Below are positions 44,299-53,040 of a DNA stretch of 64,000 nt, one piece after another. How positions within the stretch are numbered: the stretch's first letter is position 1; every line of letters begins with the position of its first letter. The stretch comes from Cobetia marina (GTDB taxonomy: Bacteria; Pseudomonadota; Gammaproteobacteria; Pseudomonadales; Halomonadaceae). The notes under the pieces were generated by a model. The model was not told the DNA's origin and ran no database searches. It worked only from the letters and a program-made list of their open reading frames with translations. The stretch covers positions 744,001 through 808,000 of the forward strand of contig NZ_CP017114.1 in the NCBI RefSeq assembly GCF_001720485.1, read 5' to 3'. The translations under genes were made by a program, and so were the position numbers.

Positions 44299-45855
44299 AT
44301 GCAACAATCTCCTGATAGACCAGCCGAGGGCGGTGGCTTTCGCCCCCCCTCCCTGCTGGATGCCCTGATCCCCATCGTGCTGGTCATCGCCATGCTGGTG
44401 CTGGCGGTCGTGCTGTTCGGCGCCGATGCTTCCTGGGGGCCGAATCAGGTGGCATTGCTGTCTGGCGCGATGATCGCGGGAGTCATCGGCCTCAAGAACG
44501 GTTATCGCTGGAGCGATATCGAAGAGGGGATCAACAAGGGGATCCAGATCTCGTTGGGCGCGATCCTGATCCTGCTGGCGGTAGGCGCGATGATCGGTAC
44601 CTGGATTCTCGGTGGCACCGTGCCGGCGATGATCTACTACGGGCTGGATGTGATCGCGCCTCAGTATTTCTATGCCTCGGCATGTCTGCTGTGCGCGCTG
44701 GTGGCGCTGTCGGTGGGGAGCTCCTGGACGGTGGCCGGCACCATCGGCATAGGCCTGATCGGCATTGCCGATGGACTGGGACTTTCCGAGGCGATCACGG
44801 CAGGTGCGGTGATTTCCGGGGCCTACTTCGGTGACAAGCTCTCGCCACTGTCGGATACCACCAATCTGGCGCCGGCGGCGGCGGGGACCACGCTGTTCGC
44901 GCACATTCGTCACATGCTGTGGACGACGGTTCCCAGCATCCTGCTCGCGCTGGCAGGCTTTCTGTGGCTGGGCCACGACTCCGTCTCCAGCCTGCAGACG
45001 CCGGAGCAGGTCGCCAACCTGCGTGCCCAGCTGGGTGAGCAGTTCAACATCGGCCTGCACCTGCTGATTCCGCTGCTGGTGCTGCTGGTGATGGCCGTGC
45101 GTCAGATGCCCGCCTTCCCGGCGATCTTCATCGGTGCGGTGCTCGGGGGTGTCTTCGCGGTCATCTTCCAGCCACAGGCCGTGGCGGGACTGGCGAATGT
45201 CCCTGACATGTCCACCGCCATGGCGCTGCTCAAGGGCGTATGGATGTCGATGTTCGATGGCTATGTCTCCCACAGCGGCGATGAGGTGATCGACTCGCTG
45301 CTCTCCAAGGGCGGCATGAGCAGCATGCTCAACACCGTGTGGTTGATCCTCTCGGCGATGACCTTCGGCGGCGTGATCGAACGACTCGGCCTGCTGGAGC
45401 GTCTGGTGCAGAGCCTGCTGGGCGCGACGCGCAATGCCGGTTCGCTGGTCATCACCACGCTGGGCACCTGCCTGGCCTCCAATGTGGTGACCGGGGATCA
45501 ATACATCTCGGTCATCCTGCCGGGGCGCATGTATCGCGCTGAATTCCGCCGCCGTCGCCTGGCGCCGGTCAATCTGTCGCGGGCACTGGAAGATTCCGGC
45601 ACCATCACCTCGCCACTGATTCCCTGGAACAGCTGCGGCGCCTACATGGCGGCAACGCTGGGGGTCGCGACTCTCAGTTATCTGCCGTTTGCGCTGTTCA
45701 ATCTGGTCAATCTGGTGCTGGCGGTGGCCTATGCCATGGTCGGTTTCAAGCTGGAGCGTCTGGCCGAAGGTGACGAGGCGGATGGCGGAGAGCCGACTCC
45801 GCTGGCCGAATCTCTGGTGCTGGATACCCCTCATGAGACGGCAGAGTCTCGCTGA
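44299..45855 (+). CDS. nhaC: Na+/H+ antiporter, NhaC family
   Basis: NhaC antiporters expel Na+ in exchange for protons and matter in saline habitats. The 518-residue membrane protein has about 11-12 hydrophobic segments and the NhaC motif SGAYFGDKLSPLSDTTNLAP near residue 175. SVGSSWTVAGTIGIGLIGIA precedes it, and SNVVTGDQYISVILPGRMY lies near residue 395. These fit the NhaC/ion-transporter superfamily well. A short soluble C-terminal tail follows. It is monocistronic, with a strong terminator. Confidence 0.92.
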   Translation: MQQSPDRPAEGGGFRPPSLLDALIPIVLVIAMLVLAVVLFGADASWGPNQVALLSGAMIAGVIGLKNGYRWSDIEEGINKGIQISLGAILILLAVGAMIGTWILGGTVPAMIYYGLDVIAPQYFYASACLLCALVALSVGSSWTVAGTIGIGLIGIADGLGLSEAITAGAVISGAYFGDKLSPLSDTTNLAPAAAGTTLFAHIRHMLWTTVPSILLALAGFLWLGHDSVSSLQTPEQVANLRAQLGEQFNIGLHLLIPLLVLLVMAVRQMPAFPAIFIGAVLGGVFAVIFQPQAVAGLANVPDMSTAMALLKGVWMSMFDGYVSHSGDEVIDSLLSKGGMSSMLNTVWLILSAMTFGGVIERLGLLERLVQSLLGATRNAGSLVITTLGTCLASNVVTGDQYISVILPGRMYRAEFRRRRLAPVNLSRALEDSGTITSPLIPWNSCGAYMAATLGVATLSYLPFALFNLVNLVLAVAYAMVGFKLERLAEGDEADGGEPTPLAESLVLDTPHETAESR

Positions 45856-45882
45856 TTGACGTACTGGGTGATAGAGACAGGC

Positions 45883-45916
45883 AAGCCCGCCGCGTGGTGA
45901 ACGCGGCGGGCTTTTT
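45883..45916 (+). terminator. Bidirectional terminator after nhaC
   Basis: AAGCCCGCCGCGT-GGTGA-ACGCGGCGGGCTT forms a 13-bp stem and is followed by TTT. It is placed between the convergent nhaC and argE. Confidence 0.9.
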
Positions 45917-45944
45917 CATGGGCACTCGAGGGGACGTCCAGCGT

Positions 45945-47099
45945 TCAGTCAGTGCACTGATGACGTGTGAGGCGTATCAGGAACTCGCGATAGCGCTCCA
46001 GTTCGGCGATGTCGATGTACTCATCCGCCTTGTGGGCCTGCGCGATGGAGCCTGGCCCGCAGACGACAGTCGAGAAACCGCGATCCTGGAACCAGCCCGC
46101 TTCCGAGCAGAAGCCGACACCGCAGCGTTCACGCTGACCCGTCAGCGCAAAGGCCAGCGTCTCTGCCTTGCCGTCGGGCTCCGGCGTGAGCGCCGGTACC
46201 GAGGCGTAGTCCTCCAGTGTCTGGATGGCGCACTCCGGTGAGTGCTCCTGCATCTCGAGGGCCAGTCGGGCGGTGAAGTCATCGACTCGCGCGCGTACCG
46301 CGTCAGGGGTATCACCGGGCAGGTTGCGCAGCTCCCAATGCAGGCGAGCATCCTTGGCAATGATGTTGGTCGCATTGCCGCCCTGGATGGTGCTGACGTG
46401 CAGCGTGGAGTACGGGGGCTCGAACAGTTCGCCCCGTGAGGCCTGGGTGCGCAGGTCGTTTGCCGTGCGTTCCAGCTCCGAGATGATGCGCGCGGCGTAG
46501 AACGTGGCCGAGACACCCAGGTCCGGTCGGCTCGAATGCGCCGGCACGCCGGTCACTTCCGTGCGCCAGGCATGCACCCCCTTGTGCGCCGAGACCACGC
46601 GTCCCTCCGTCGGTTCTCCGATGATGACGGCGGCGACGTCGGGCAGCGTGTCGCGCATGTGGTCGATCAGTGGCAGACAACCCAGACAGGTGCTTTCCTC
46701 ATCGTAGGAGAAGGCAAGGTGGAGTGGCCGCTTGAGGGGAGCATCAAGAAAATCCGGCACCATCGCCAGGCACAGGCCGATGAAGCCTTTCATGTCCACC
46801 GAGCCACGACCGTAAAGACGACCCTCCTTCAGCGTGGCCTGATAAGGGTCATGGGACCAGTTCTGGCCGCTTACGGGCACGGTATCGGTATGGCCGGAGA
46901 GCACGACACCACCGGCCACCGCGGGCCCTATCGTGGCGAGCAGCGAGGCCTTGTCGCCTTCGGCATTCGAAAGCACGCTCGCCTGGATGCCATGTTCGGC
47001 CAGCAGATCGCGAACGAAGTGGATCAATGCCAGATTGGAGCGATCCGAGGTGGTATCGAAGGCGATCAGGCGAGTGATGATGTCGAGGGTGCGTTGCAT
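45945..47099 (-). CDS. argE: Acetylornithine deacetylase
   Basis: ArgE removes the acetyl group from N-acetylornithine in arginine synthesis. The 384-residue M20-family metalloenzyme has the zinc motifs VLSGHTDTVP, GRGSVDMKGF (bridging Asp) and SYDEESTCLG (Glu base/ligand). A dimerisation domain with IQGGNATNIIAKDA and the C-terminal PGSIAQAHKADEYID follow. The ATG at 47099 gives the standard length of ~383 residues and has AGG at good spacing; an upstream frame adds 45 unconserved residues. The DoeB product, diaminobutyrate, is a different acetylated substrate class, so no direct link is implied. Confidence 0.93.
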   Translation of the reverse strand: MQRTLDIITRLIAFDTTSDRSNLALIHFVRDLLAEHGIQASVLSNAEGDKASLLATIGPAVAGGVVLSGHTDTVPVSGQNWSHDPYQATLKEGRLYGRGSVDMKGFIGLCLAMVPDFLDAPLKRPLHLAFSYDEESTCLGCLPLIDHMRDTLPDVAAVIIGEPTEGRVVSAHKGVHAWRTEVTGVPAHSSRPDLGVSATFYAARIISELERTANDLRTQASRGELFEPPYSTLHVSTIQGGNATNIIAKDARLHWELRNLPGDTPDAVRARVDDFTARLALEMQEHSPECAIQTLEDYASVPALTPEPDGKAETLAFALTGQRERCGVGFCSEAGWFQDRGFSTVVCGPGSIAQAHKADEYIDIAELERYREFLIRLTRHQCTD

Positions 47100-47312
47100 G
47101 TCGAGCCTCATGAGGCATGGCGCCGTTCGGGGAGGGGCCGGATGTGAAAGCCCGAGGGGATCACATTGGCGCTGAACGGACGCAGGAGTCTGCTTTATGC
47201 AGTTGCCTGCATGCCAAGTCAATCGTGGCCGCAACCCCCTGTGGCACTTCGTGGCTGATCACGATGTGCCGCGAGGCATGCTTGGGAGTCTGCAGGGGCA
47301 GCCCTGACGCAA

Positions 47313-47345
47313 GAAGCCCGCCACGTGACTCACGTGGCGGGCTTC
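47313..47345 (-). terminator. Terminator after htpX
   Basis: GAAGCCCGCCACGTGA and TCACGTGGCGGGCTTC form a 16-bp perfect inverted repeat with a 1-base centre. It lies 34 bases beyond the leftward htpX stop. Confidence 0.8.
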
Positions 47346-47378
47346 CGCATCGCTCAAGTGTGCGGTGCTGCTCGAGGC

Positions 47379-48278
47379 TTACTTGTAGGCAGCGGCCTTG
47401 AGCGCGGCGATACGGTCATCCAGCGGCGGGTGGCTGGCGAACAGCTGCTCCATCAGCTTGCGGCTCTTGCCGGTGGTGATGGCGAAGGCGGTCATGGTGT
47501 CGGGCATCTGGTCCGGCAGCTCATGTTCCTGCTTGAGGCGTGCCAGCGCGTTGATCATCGAACCGCTGCCCGCGAGACTCGCGCCTGCGGCATCCGCACG
47601 GTATTCGCGCCAGCGCGAGAACCAGGCGACGATCATCGAGGCCACCAGGCCCAGCACCAGTTCAAGGACGAAGACCACGGCCATGTAGCCGAAGAAGCCC
47701 AGGCCGCCGCTGTTGTCATCTCGCTTCAGGAAGGCGTCGATGGCATGTGCGGCAATGCGCGCGAAGAACATCACGAAGGTGTTCACCACGCCCTGGATCA
47801 GCGTCAGCGTCACCATGTCGCCGTTGGCCACGTGACCGATCTCGTGCGCCAGTACCGCACGCACTTCCTCGGGACGCATGCGATTGAGCAGGCCGGCCGA
47901 GACGGCGACCAGCGCATCGTTGCGATTCCAGCCGGTGGCGAAGGCATTGGATTGCTGCGCCGGGAAGATGCCGACTTCCGGCATCTTGATGCCGGCGTCG
48001 CGAGACAGTTCCTCGACGGTCGTCAGCAGCCAGCGTTCGGTATCGTTCTGTGGCTGTTCGATGATCACGGTGCCCGTCGAGGACTTGGCCATCATCTTGG
48101 ACAGGAACAGGGAAATCACCGAGCCGGCCATGCCGATGATGAAGCAGAAGATCAACAGGGCGGTGTAATTGATGCCGTTGGCTTCCATGTAGCCATCGAA
48201 GCCCAGCAGGCGCAGCGTGACACTGGCCAGCAGCACCACCGCCAGGTTGGTGATCAGAAAGAGGGCTATCCGCATCAT
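47379..48278 (-). CDS. htpX: Membrane zinc protease HtpX
   Basis: HtpX is an inner-membrane M48 metalloprotease for misfolded membrane proteins. The 299-residue protein has two N-terminal membrane segments ([19 protein letters not shown] and [19 protein letters not shown]), the zinc motif [13 protein letters not shown] with the third ligand in the [11 protein letters not shown] segment, and two C-terminal membrane segments between them. The length is typical. Two Met codons lie at the start; the first is used. Its neighbourhood (alaA upstream) is common in pseudomonads and relatives. Confidence 0.95.
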   Translation of the reverse strand: MMRIALFLITNLAVVLLASVTLRLLGFDGYMEANGINYTALLIFCFIIGMAGSVISLFLSKMMAKSSTGTVIIEQPQNDTERWLLTTVEELSRDAGIKMPEVGIFPAQQSNAFATGWNRNDALVAVSAGLLNRMRPEEVRAVLAHEIGHVANGDMVTLTLIQGVVNTFVMFFARIAAHAIDAFLKRDDNSGGLGFFGYMAVVFVLELVLGLVASMIVAWFSRWREYRADAAGASLAGSGSMINALARLKQEHELPDQMPDTMTAFAITTGKSRKLMEQLFASHPPLDDRIAALKAAAYK

Positions 48279-48503
48279 GGGGTCAGGTCTCCAATGCCAA
48301 TCTATCGGTAAGGCGCAATTATCTGCCCGCCATGCTGACAGTGAGATGAATCACTGCGACATGGCGGGCAGATGGCGCGTAACAGGAAGGTATCACCACC
48401 GTGCCGGTGTGCGTAGACCTTTCGTGAGGCAGGTATCGACACCGTGGCGTCAGGCCGTCTCGAGGCTCAGTGCTGCGGGAGCTTGCCGCAGGAAAGAGGT
48501 GTC

Positions 48504-49742
48504 TCAGCTCTTGCGGCGGCGCGCCAGGAAACGACCGAGACGCTCGATGGCCTCTTCCAGCTGGTCGGCGTAGGGCAGGGTGACGATGCGCAGGTGATCC
48601 GGATTCGGCCAGTTGAAGGCGGTGCCCTGCACCAGCAGCATCTTCTCTTCCAGCAACAGCTCCAGCACCATCTGCTGGTCGTCCTCGAAGGGATACATCT
48701 CCGGGTCGAGACGCGGGAACATGTAGAGCGCGCCCTTGGGCTTCACGCAGCTGACGCCGGGGATCTCGTTGAGCTTCTTCCAGGCCGCATCACGCTGGGC
48801 CAGCAGACGGCCACCCGGCAGCACCAGGTCATTGATGGACTGATAGCCGCCGAGTGCCGTCTGGATGGCGTGCTGGGCCGGGACATTGGCGCACAGGCGC
48901 ATGCTGGCCAGCATGTCGAGACCGGAGATGAAGTCGGCCGCCGGGCGCTTGTCACCGGAGAGAATCATCCAGCCCGAGCGGAAGCCCGCGCAGCGATAGC
49001 TCTTGGACAGGCCATTCATGGTCACGACCAGCAGATCGTCGGCCAACGCACCGGTGGAGACGTGCTCGGTATCGTCATAGAGGATCTTGTCGTAGATCTC
49101 ATCCGAGAACACCACCAGACCGTATTCCCGTGCGACCTGCAGGATGTCCTTCACGACGGCTGGCGGATAGACCGCGCCGGTCGGGTTGTTCGGGTTGATC
49201 AGCACGATGCCCTTGGTGTGGCTGGTCACCTTGGCGCGGATGTCCTCGATGGAGGGAGCCCAGTCCTGCGCCTCGTCACACAGATAGTGCACGGCACGAC
49301 CGCCGGCCAGATTGGCGGCAGCGGTCCATAGGGGATAATCCGGTGCTGGTACCAGCAGCTCGTCACCATCGTCGAGCAGGGCCTGCATGGCCAGCACGAT
49401 CAGCTCCGAGACACCGTTGCCGATGTAGATGTCCTCGATGCCGACACCCTGGATGTCCTTGCGCTGACACTCCTGCATGATCGCCTTGCGCGCCGAGTAA
49501 AGCCCCTTGGAGTCACAGTAGCCCTGCGCGGTCGGCAGATTGCGCATCACGTCCTGCAGGATCTCTTCCGGTGCCTCGAAGCCGAAGGGCGCCGGGTTGC
49601 CGATATTGAGCTTGAGAATGCGATGACCTTCGTCCTCGAGACGCTTGGCGTGTTCGAGAACCGGCCCGCGAATGTCGTAGCAGACGTTGTCCAGCTTGTG
49701 TGACTTGCGAATTTCGCGGGGCTTTCTTTGCTCGGTATCCAT
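48504..49742 (-). CDS. alaA: Glutamate-pyruvate aminotransferase AlaA
   Basis: AlaA makes alanine from pyruvate and glutamate. The 412-residue fold-type I PLP enzyme begins SHKLDNVCYDIRGPVLEHAK, has ILKLNIGNPAPFGFEAPEEI, NPNNPTGAVYPPAVVKDIL, VFSDEIYDKILYDD and the PLP-Lys segment MNGLSKSYRCAGFRSGWM. All match the AlaA/YfbQ subgroup closely. It is followed on the same strand, after 225 bases, by htpX. Confidence 0.94.
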   Translation of the reverse strand: MDTEQRKPREIRKSHKLDNVCYDIRGPVLEHAKRLEDEGHRILKLNIGNPAPFGFEAPEEILQDVMRNLPTAQGYCDSKGLYSARKAIMQECQRKDIQGVGIEDIYIGNGVSELIVLAMQALLDDGDELLVPAPDYPLWTAAANLAGGRAVHYLCDEAQDWAPSIEDIRAKVTSHTKGIVLINPNNPTGAVYPPAVVKDILQVAREYGLVVFSDEIYDKILYDDTEHVSTGALADDLLVVTMNGLSKSYRCAGFRSGWMILSGDKRPAADFISGLDMLASMRLCANVPAQHAIQTALGGYQSINDLVLPGGRLLAQRDAAWKKLNEIPGVSCVKPKGALYMFPRLDPEMYPFEDDQQMVLELLLEEKMLLVQGTAFNWPNPDHLRIVTLPYADQLEEAIERLGRFLARRRKS

Positions 49743-49873
49743 GGTGCTTTCCGTAGATCTCCGTCACGTAAGGTGTAGGGGCGAGTGTCCAGCATATCGC
49801 GCCGCCTGCCTGCCGCGCCACGGCCAAGGGCCAATAGCGTGGTTAAATTTGCGGTTTGAAATGTTCAGGCAGA

Positions 49874-49908
49874 AAAAAATCCCGCCAGAGGTTATCTGGC
49901 AGGATTTT
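49874..49908 (-). terminator. Terminator after the ylqF/rbgA gene
   Basis: AAAATCC(C)GCCAGA and TCTGGC(A)GGATTTT pair around a 5-base loop. On the minus strand a run of seven T follows, 73 bases beyond the stop of the leftward GTPase gene. Confidence 0.85.
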
Positions 49909-49980
49909 CAACTGGCTTGCAGGCATGGTCCGCGAATGAGATCTGAATTCGACCGTCGTTATCTCACTGTTCTGGTAGCG

Positions 49981-50967
49981 TTATTCGCTCGCAGACTCAG
50001 GTGGTTCGCTCATCCGTGCGCCATCTTGCGTCTCGCCACTGGCTTCCGGCACCGGCTCGGCGGGAATGTCCGCCGGCGTTTCCAGCGTCAGGCGCCCGAG
50101 CTTGCCATCGCGCAATTCGTGCAGCAGCACCTCTGCACCGCGATGTAGATCGATGATGCCACCGGCGCGCAGGCCGCCACGCTTGCTGGCGATCTCTTCC
50201 AGAATCGCGACCCCGTTGAAGCCCGAGAGCGCCATCAGATCGACCTTGCGCGGGCCATCACTCTCGACTCGCTCGGCGTCAGGGTTGGCACTGTAGGCCG
50301 GCAGTGACTTGAGCTTGTAGCGAGCGATAAGCTCATCGGGATAGCGCCTGGCCAGCTCCGCCGCCACGACCACCGCCACATCGGTGTAGTCGATGGCGGT
50401 ATCCCGAATCGCGCCGCTGCCGGCCAGACGGTAGGCGCTGGCCTGATCCTCGATCTTTGGCCACATCACCCCGGGGGTGTCGATCAGGGCGATGCCGCCA
50501 TCGATGCGAATCTTCTGCTGACGCTTGGTGACGGCGGGCTCGTTGCCGGTCTTGGCGATCTTGCGACCCGCCAGACCATTGATCAGCGTCGACTTTCCGA
50601 CGTTGGGGATGCCCATCACCATCACGCGTGCATCACGATCGACACGGATATGACCGGCCATCTCGCGACACAGCCGCGGAATCTGCTTGAGATCACGCGC
50701 CTCAAGCGTGGTGATCGCCAGTGCACGGGTGTTGGGCAGGGCATCGAAATACTCGACCCATTCGCGCGTGCGTGCCGGGTCCGCCAGGTCTGCACGTGAC
50801 AGCAGCTTGAGGACTGGCTTGTGGCGGGTCAGCTCGGACAGCACCGGATTGGTGCTGGAGTAGGGGAGGCGGGCATCGAGGACTTCGATGACCACGTCGA
50901 TCTCGGGCAGCGCGTCCTTTATCTGACGACGCGCCTTGTGCATGTGTCCCGGGTACCAGCCCAGCAT
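49981..50967 (-). CDS. rbgA: Circularly permuted ribosome-biogenesis GTPase (YlqF/RbgA)
   Basis: The 328-residue GTPase has motifs in permuted order G4-G1-G3. The N-terminal GWYPGHMHKARRQIKDALPE and LSRADLADP (G4) come first, then GIPNVGKSTLINGL (P-loop, G1) and LIDTPGVMWPK (G3). A helical C-terminal domain follows. The YlqF/RbgA family assists late assembly of the 50S subunit. The last ~35 residues are an acidic Pro/Glu-rich tail not needed by the family. AGGAG precedes the ATG. Confidence 0.92.
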   Translation of the reverse strand: MLGWYPGHMHKARRQIKDALPEIDVVIEVLDARLPYSSTNPVLSELTRHKPVLKLLSRADLADPARTREWVEYFDALPNTRALAITTLEARDLKQIPRLCREMAGHIRVDRDARVMVMGIPNVGKSTLINGLAGRKIAKTGNEPAVTKRQQKIRIDGGIALIDTPGVMWPKIEDQASAYRLAGSGAIRDTAIDYTDVAVVVAAELARRYPDELIARYKLKSLPAYSANPDAERVESDGPRKVDLMALSGFNGVAILEEIASKRGGLRAGGIIDLHRGAEVLLHELRDGKLGRLTLETPADIPAEPVPEASGETQDGARMSEPPESASE

Positions 50968-51172
50968 GTTGCTTCTCCTGCCGTCAGGGGTATGACGGTT
51001 GTCCTGTCACCTCTTGTCCTGCCTCCTCGCCCGCCTGTCAGGAGTCGCTCACCATTGGAGGCGGCGATAGATGACAGGCAGCAAGGAGAGGGGACGCGTA
51101 TGGCGGCGCATTCTACCAGAGGCGGCTCGGCCATGGAGAAACGCTGGCTTCGTCTTCTCGCGCTCTGGCGTC

Positions 51173-51595
51173 TCAGCTGCGCACCGGCTTGAAGCGCAGC
51201 GACACCGAGTTGATGCAATAGCGCTGTCCTGTCTCGGTGGGGCCGTCGGGAAAGACGTGTCCCAGATGGGATTCGCAACGACGACAGCGTACTTCGACAC
51301 GTCGCATGCCATGGCTGGTGTCGAAATGCTCTTCGACGGCGGCATCCGCATAGGGCCGATCAAAGCTCGGCCAGCCACAGCCGGCGTCGAACTTGGTGTC
51401 GTTGTCGAACAGCTTCGCGTCGCAGGCGATGCAGTGATAGGTGCCCGGTATCGGGCTGACCTCGTGATCGCCACTGAAGGGGCGTTCGGTACCGGCTTCA
51501 CGTGCGACGCGATACTGCTCAGGCGTCAGACGCTTGCGCCATTCCTCTTCACTGCGGATCAACTTGTCCTGGGTCGGCTTGTCTTGCTCGCTCAT
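51173..51595 (-). CDS. msrB: Peptide methionine (R)-S-oxide reductase
   Basis: MsrB repairs oxidised methionine in proteins. The 140-residue enzyme has a structural zinc set at Cys55, Cys58, Cys104 and Cys107. GCGWPSFDRP is near residue 72, HLGHVFPDGPTETGQRYCIN follows, and catalytic Cys127 lies in RYCINS. The length is normal. In related genomes msrB lies near alaA and htpX, as here. Confidence 0.95.
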   Translation of the reverse strand: MSEQDKPTQDKLIRSEEEWRKRLTPEQYRVAREAGTERPFSGDHEVSPIPGTYHCIACDAKLFDNDTKFDAGCGWPSFDRPYADAAVEEHFDTSHGMRRVEVRCRRCESHLGHVFPDGPTETGQRYCINSVSLRFKPVRS

Positions 51596-51799
51596 GGTCT
51601 CTTCTCTCTATGCGTTTCTCGAATCGACGCCCGCGCGAACCTGCAAGCAAGTTCCCGTGAGCGGCAATCCGAAACAATGGCTACCGGTCTTCACTCGACA
51701 CCCGGTACATACCCCAAGAATGCGGGCGTCAGGGCGTGACCACAAGCACGTGGTGGATGCACTTGGCCAACGCCGGAAAAATCCTGTTGAAGCAGGGGG

Positions 51800-51828
51800 T
51801 TGACGAAGGGGAGGGGGCTTTGTAATAT
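51800..51828 (+). promoter_or_regulatory. Strong sigma-70 promoter of the tRNA Glu/Gly array
   Basis: TTGACG (51800-51805) and TAATAT (51823-51828) are separated by 17 bases, followed by a GC-rich discriminator (ACGCGCCACC). The first tRNA-Glu starts 31 bases downstream of the -10. The GC discriminator suggests growth-rate/stringent control. Confidence 0.88.
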
Positions 51829-51859
51829 ACGCGCCACCTCGACGAGGCAAGAACGTTAC

Positions 51860-51935
51860 GTCCCATTCGTCTAGTGGTCCAGGACACCGCCCTTTCACGG
51901 CGGTAACAGGGGTTCGAACCCCCTATGGGACGCCA
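51860..51935 (+). tRNA. tRNA-Glu (anticodon TTC), copy 1
   Basis: A 76-base gene with encoded CCA. The acceptor GTCCCAT pairs with ATGGGAC; the D-arm, an anticodon loop CTTTCAC with TTC, and a T-loop GTTCGAACC are all regular. First of four copies in the array. Confidence 0.97.
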
Positions 51936-51960
51936 CTTCTTGCAGCGTAGAGATCGGAGT

Positions 51961-52035
51961 GCGGGAATAGCTCAGTGGTAGAGCACAACCTTGCCAAGGT
52001 TGGGGTCGCGAGTTCGAATCTCGTTTCCCGCTCCA
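51961..52035 (+). tRNA. tRNA-Gly (anticodon GCC), copy 1
   Basis: A 75-base gene with encoded CCA. The acceptor GCGGGAA pairs with TTCCCGC; the anticodon loop is TTGCCAA with GCC. It lies 25 bases after tRNA-Glu copy 1. Confidence 0.97.
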
Positions 52036-52104
52036 AAGGAAAAGGCAATGCGACAAGGTCGCGAGCTGGTTCGCCAGTCCGATCGAATCTCGTTTCCCGC
52101 TCCA
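52036..52104 (+). repeat. tRNA-Gly 3' remnant unit 1
   Basis: A 69-base unit following tRNA-Gly. It ends with the last 21 bases of tRNA-Gly (CGAATCTCGTTTCCCGCTCCA) and contains GGTCGCGAG from the same gene. GCGAC-AAG-GTCGC and CTGG-TTCG-CCAG form two small hairpins. It cannot fold as a full tRNA. Confidence 0.9.
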
Positions 52105-52108
52105 GTGT

Positions 52109-52184
52109 GTCCCATTCGTCTAGTGGTCCAGGACACCGCCCTTTCACGGCGGTAACAGGGGTTCGAACCCCCTATGGGACGCCA
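52109..52184 (+). tRNA. tRNA-Glu (anticodon TTC), copy 2
   Basis: Sequence identical to copy 1 by eye, 76 bases with CCA, starting 4 bases after remnant unit 1. Confidence 0.97.
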
Positions 52185-52221
52185 TCTTCGGTCTTGTGTG
52201 GTCGCATGATCTGCTTGTGTT

Positions 52222-52296
52222 GCGGGAATAGCTCAGTGGTAGAGCACAACCTTGCCAAGGTTGGGGTCGCGAGTTCGAATCTCGTTTCCCGCTCCA
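52222..52296 (+). tRNA. tRNA-Gly (anticodon GCC), copy 2
   Basis: Identical to tRNA-Gly copy 1 by eye, 75 bases with CCA, 37 bases after tRNA-Glu copy 2. Confidence 0.97.
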
Positions 52297-52365
52297 AAGG
52301 AAAAGGCAATGCGACAAGGTCGCGAGCTGGTTCGCCAGTCCGATCGAATCTCGTTTCCCGCTCCA
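52297..52365 (+). repeat. tRNA-Gly 3' remnant unit 2
   Basis: Same 69-base unit as remnant 1, identical by eye, directly after tRNA-Gly copy 2. Confidence 0.9.
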
Positions 52366-52369
52366 GTAC

Positions 52370-52445
52370 GTCCCATTCGTCTAGTGGTCCAGGACACCGC
52401 CCTTTCACGGCGGTAACAGGGGTTCGAACCCCCTATGGGACGCCA
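52370..52445 (+). tRNA. tRNA-Glu (anticodon TTC), copy 3
   Basis: Identical to the other copies by eye, 76 bases with CCA, 4 bases after remnant unit 2. Confidence 0.97.
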
Positions 52446-52515
52446 TGCAGAGCATGATGGTGTGGCAAGCCAGCAGTAAGACAGATGTCGTGAGCACAGC
52501 TTCATGACACCCGGT

Positions 52516-52590
52516 GCGGGAATAGCTCAGTGGTAGAGCACAACCTTGCCAAGGTTGGGGTCGCGAGTTCGAATCTCGTTTCCCGCTCCA
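52516..52590 (+). tRNA. tRNA-Gly (anticodon GCC), copy 3
   Basis: Identical to the other copies by eye, 75 bases with CCA. The spacer after tRNA-Glu copy 3 is longer here (70 bases). Confidence 0.97.
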
Positions 52591-52659
52591 TTCGGAACAA
52601 GTGGTGTGACAAGGTCGCGAGCTGAACGTCAGCCCGGTCGAATCCCATCTCTCGCTCCA
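52591..52659 (+). repeat. tRNA-Gly 3' remnant unit 3 (diverged)
   Basis: A 69-base unit of the same type but with many substitutions: AATCCCATCTCTCGCTCCA replaces the intact tRNA-Gly end. It is the oldest-looking copy. Confidence 0.8.
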
Positions 52660-52728
52660 GAGGAAAAGGCAATGCGACAAGGTCGCGAGCTGGTTCGCCA
52701 GTCCGATCGAATCTCGTTTCCCGCTCCA
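52660..52728 (+). repeat. tRNA-Gly 3' remnant unit 4
   Basis: A 69-base unit directly after unit 3, nearly identical to units 1 and 2. Confidence 0.9.
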
Positions 52729-52732
52729 GTAC

Positions 52733-52808
52733 GTCCCATTCGTCTAGTGGTCCAGGACACCGCCCTTTCACGGCGGTAACAGGGGTTCGAACCCCCTATG
52801 GGACGCCA
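52733..52808 (+). tRNA. tRNA-Glu (anticodon TTC), copy 4
   Basis: Identical to the other copies by eye, 76 bases with CCA, 4 bases after remnant unit 4. Confidence 0.97.
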
Positions 52809-52842
52809 TTCTGTTTGACTGCGCAGTTTTTGGTTTCGACAG

Positions 52843-52917
52843 GCGGGAATAGCTCAGTGGTAGAGCACAACCTTGCCAAGGTTGGGGTCGCGAGTTCGAA
52901 TCTCGTTTCCCGCTCCA
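52843..52917 (+). tRNA. tRNA-Gly (anticodon GCC), copy 4
   Basis: Identical to the other copies by eye, 75 bases with CCA. Last intact tRNA of the array. Confidence 0.97.
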
Positions 52918-53003
52918 GTCGAAAAGTGGAAAGTCATTGGGTCGCGATCTGGAGCGCCAGTCCGCTGGAACGCCAGTCCTATCGAATCTCGTTTCCCGCT
53001 CCA
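52918..53003 (+). repeat. tRNA-Gly 3' remnant unit 5 (expanded)
   Basis: An 86-base unit that ends with the intact tRNA-Gly 3' sequence. Its middle carries a duplicated CTGGAGCGCCAGTCC / CTGGAACGCCAGTCC hairpin block. Confidence 0.82.
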
Positions 53004-53040
53004 GTCGAACACGATGTGATTGATGAAATAGCAGTGCCCC

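Noticed and set aside
44005..45834. Long minus-strand open frame opposite nhaC
   Set aside because: Arg/Gln/His-rich translation without domains; nhaC on the plus strand has clear family motifs.
51975..52779. Open frames of 60-160 codons across the tRNA array
   Set aside because: They translate tRNA repeats (recurrent VEHNLAKVGVASSNLVSRS) and are artefacts of repeat structure.
51860..53003. Regularly spaced repeats considered as a CRISPR array
   Set aside because: The repeats are complete tRNA genes and tRNA 3' pieces with CCA ends. There are no short direct repeats with unique spacers and no cas genes.
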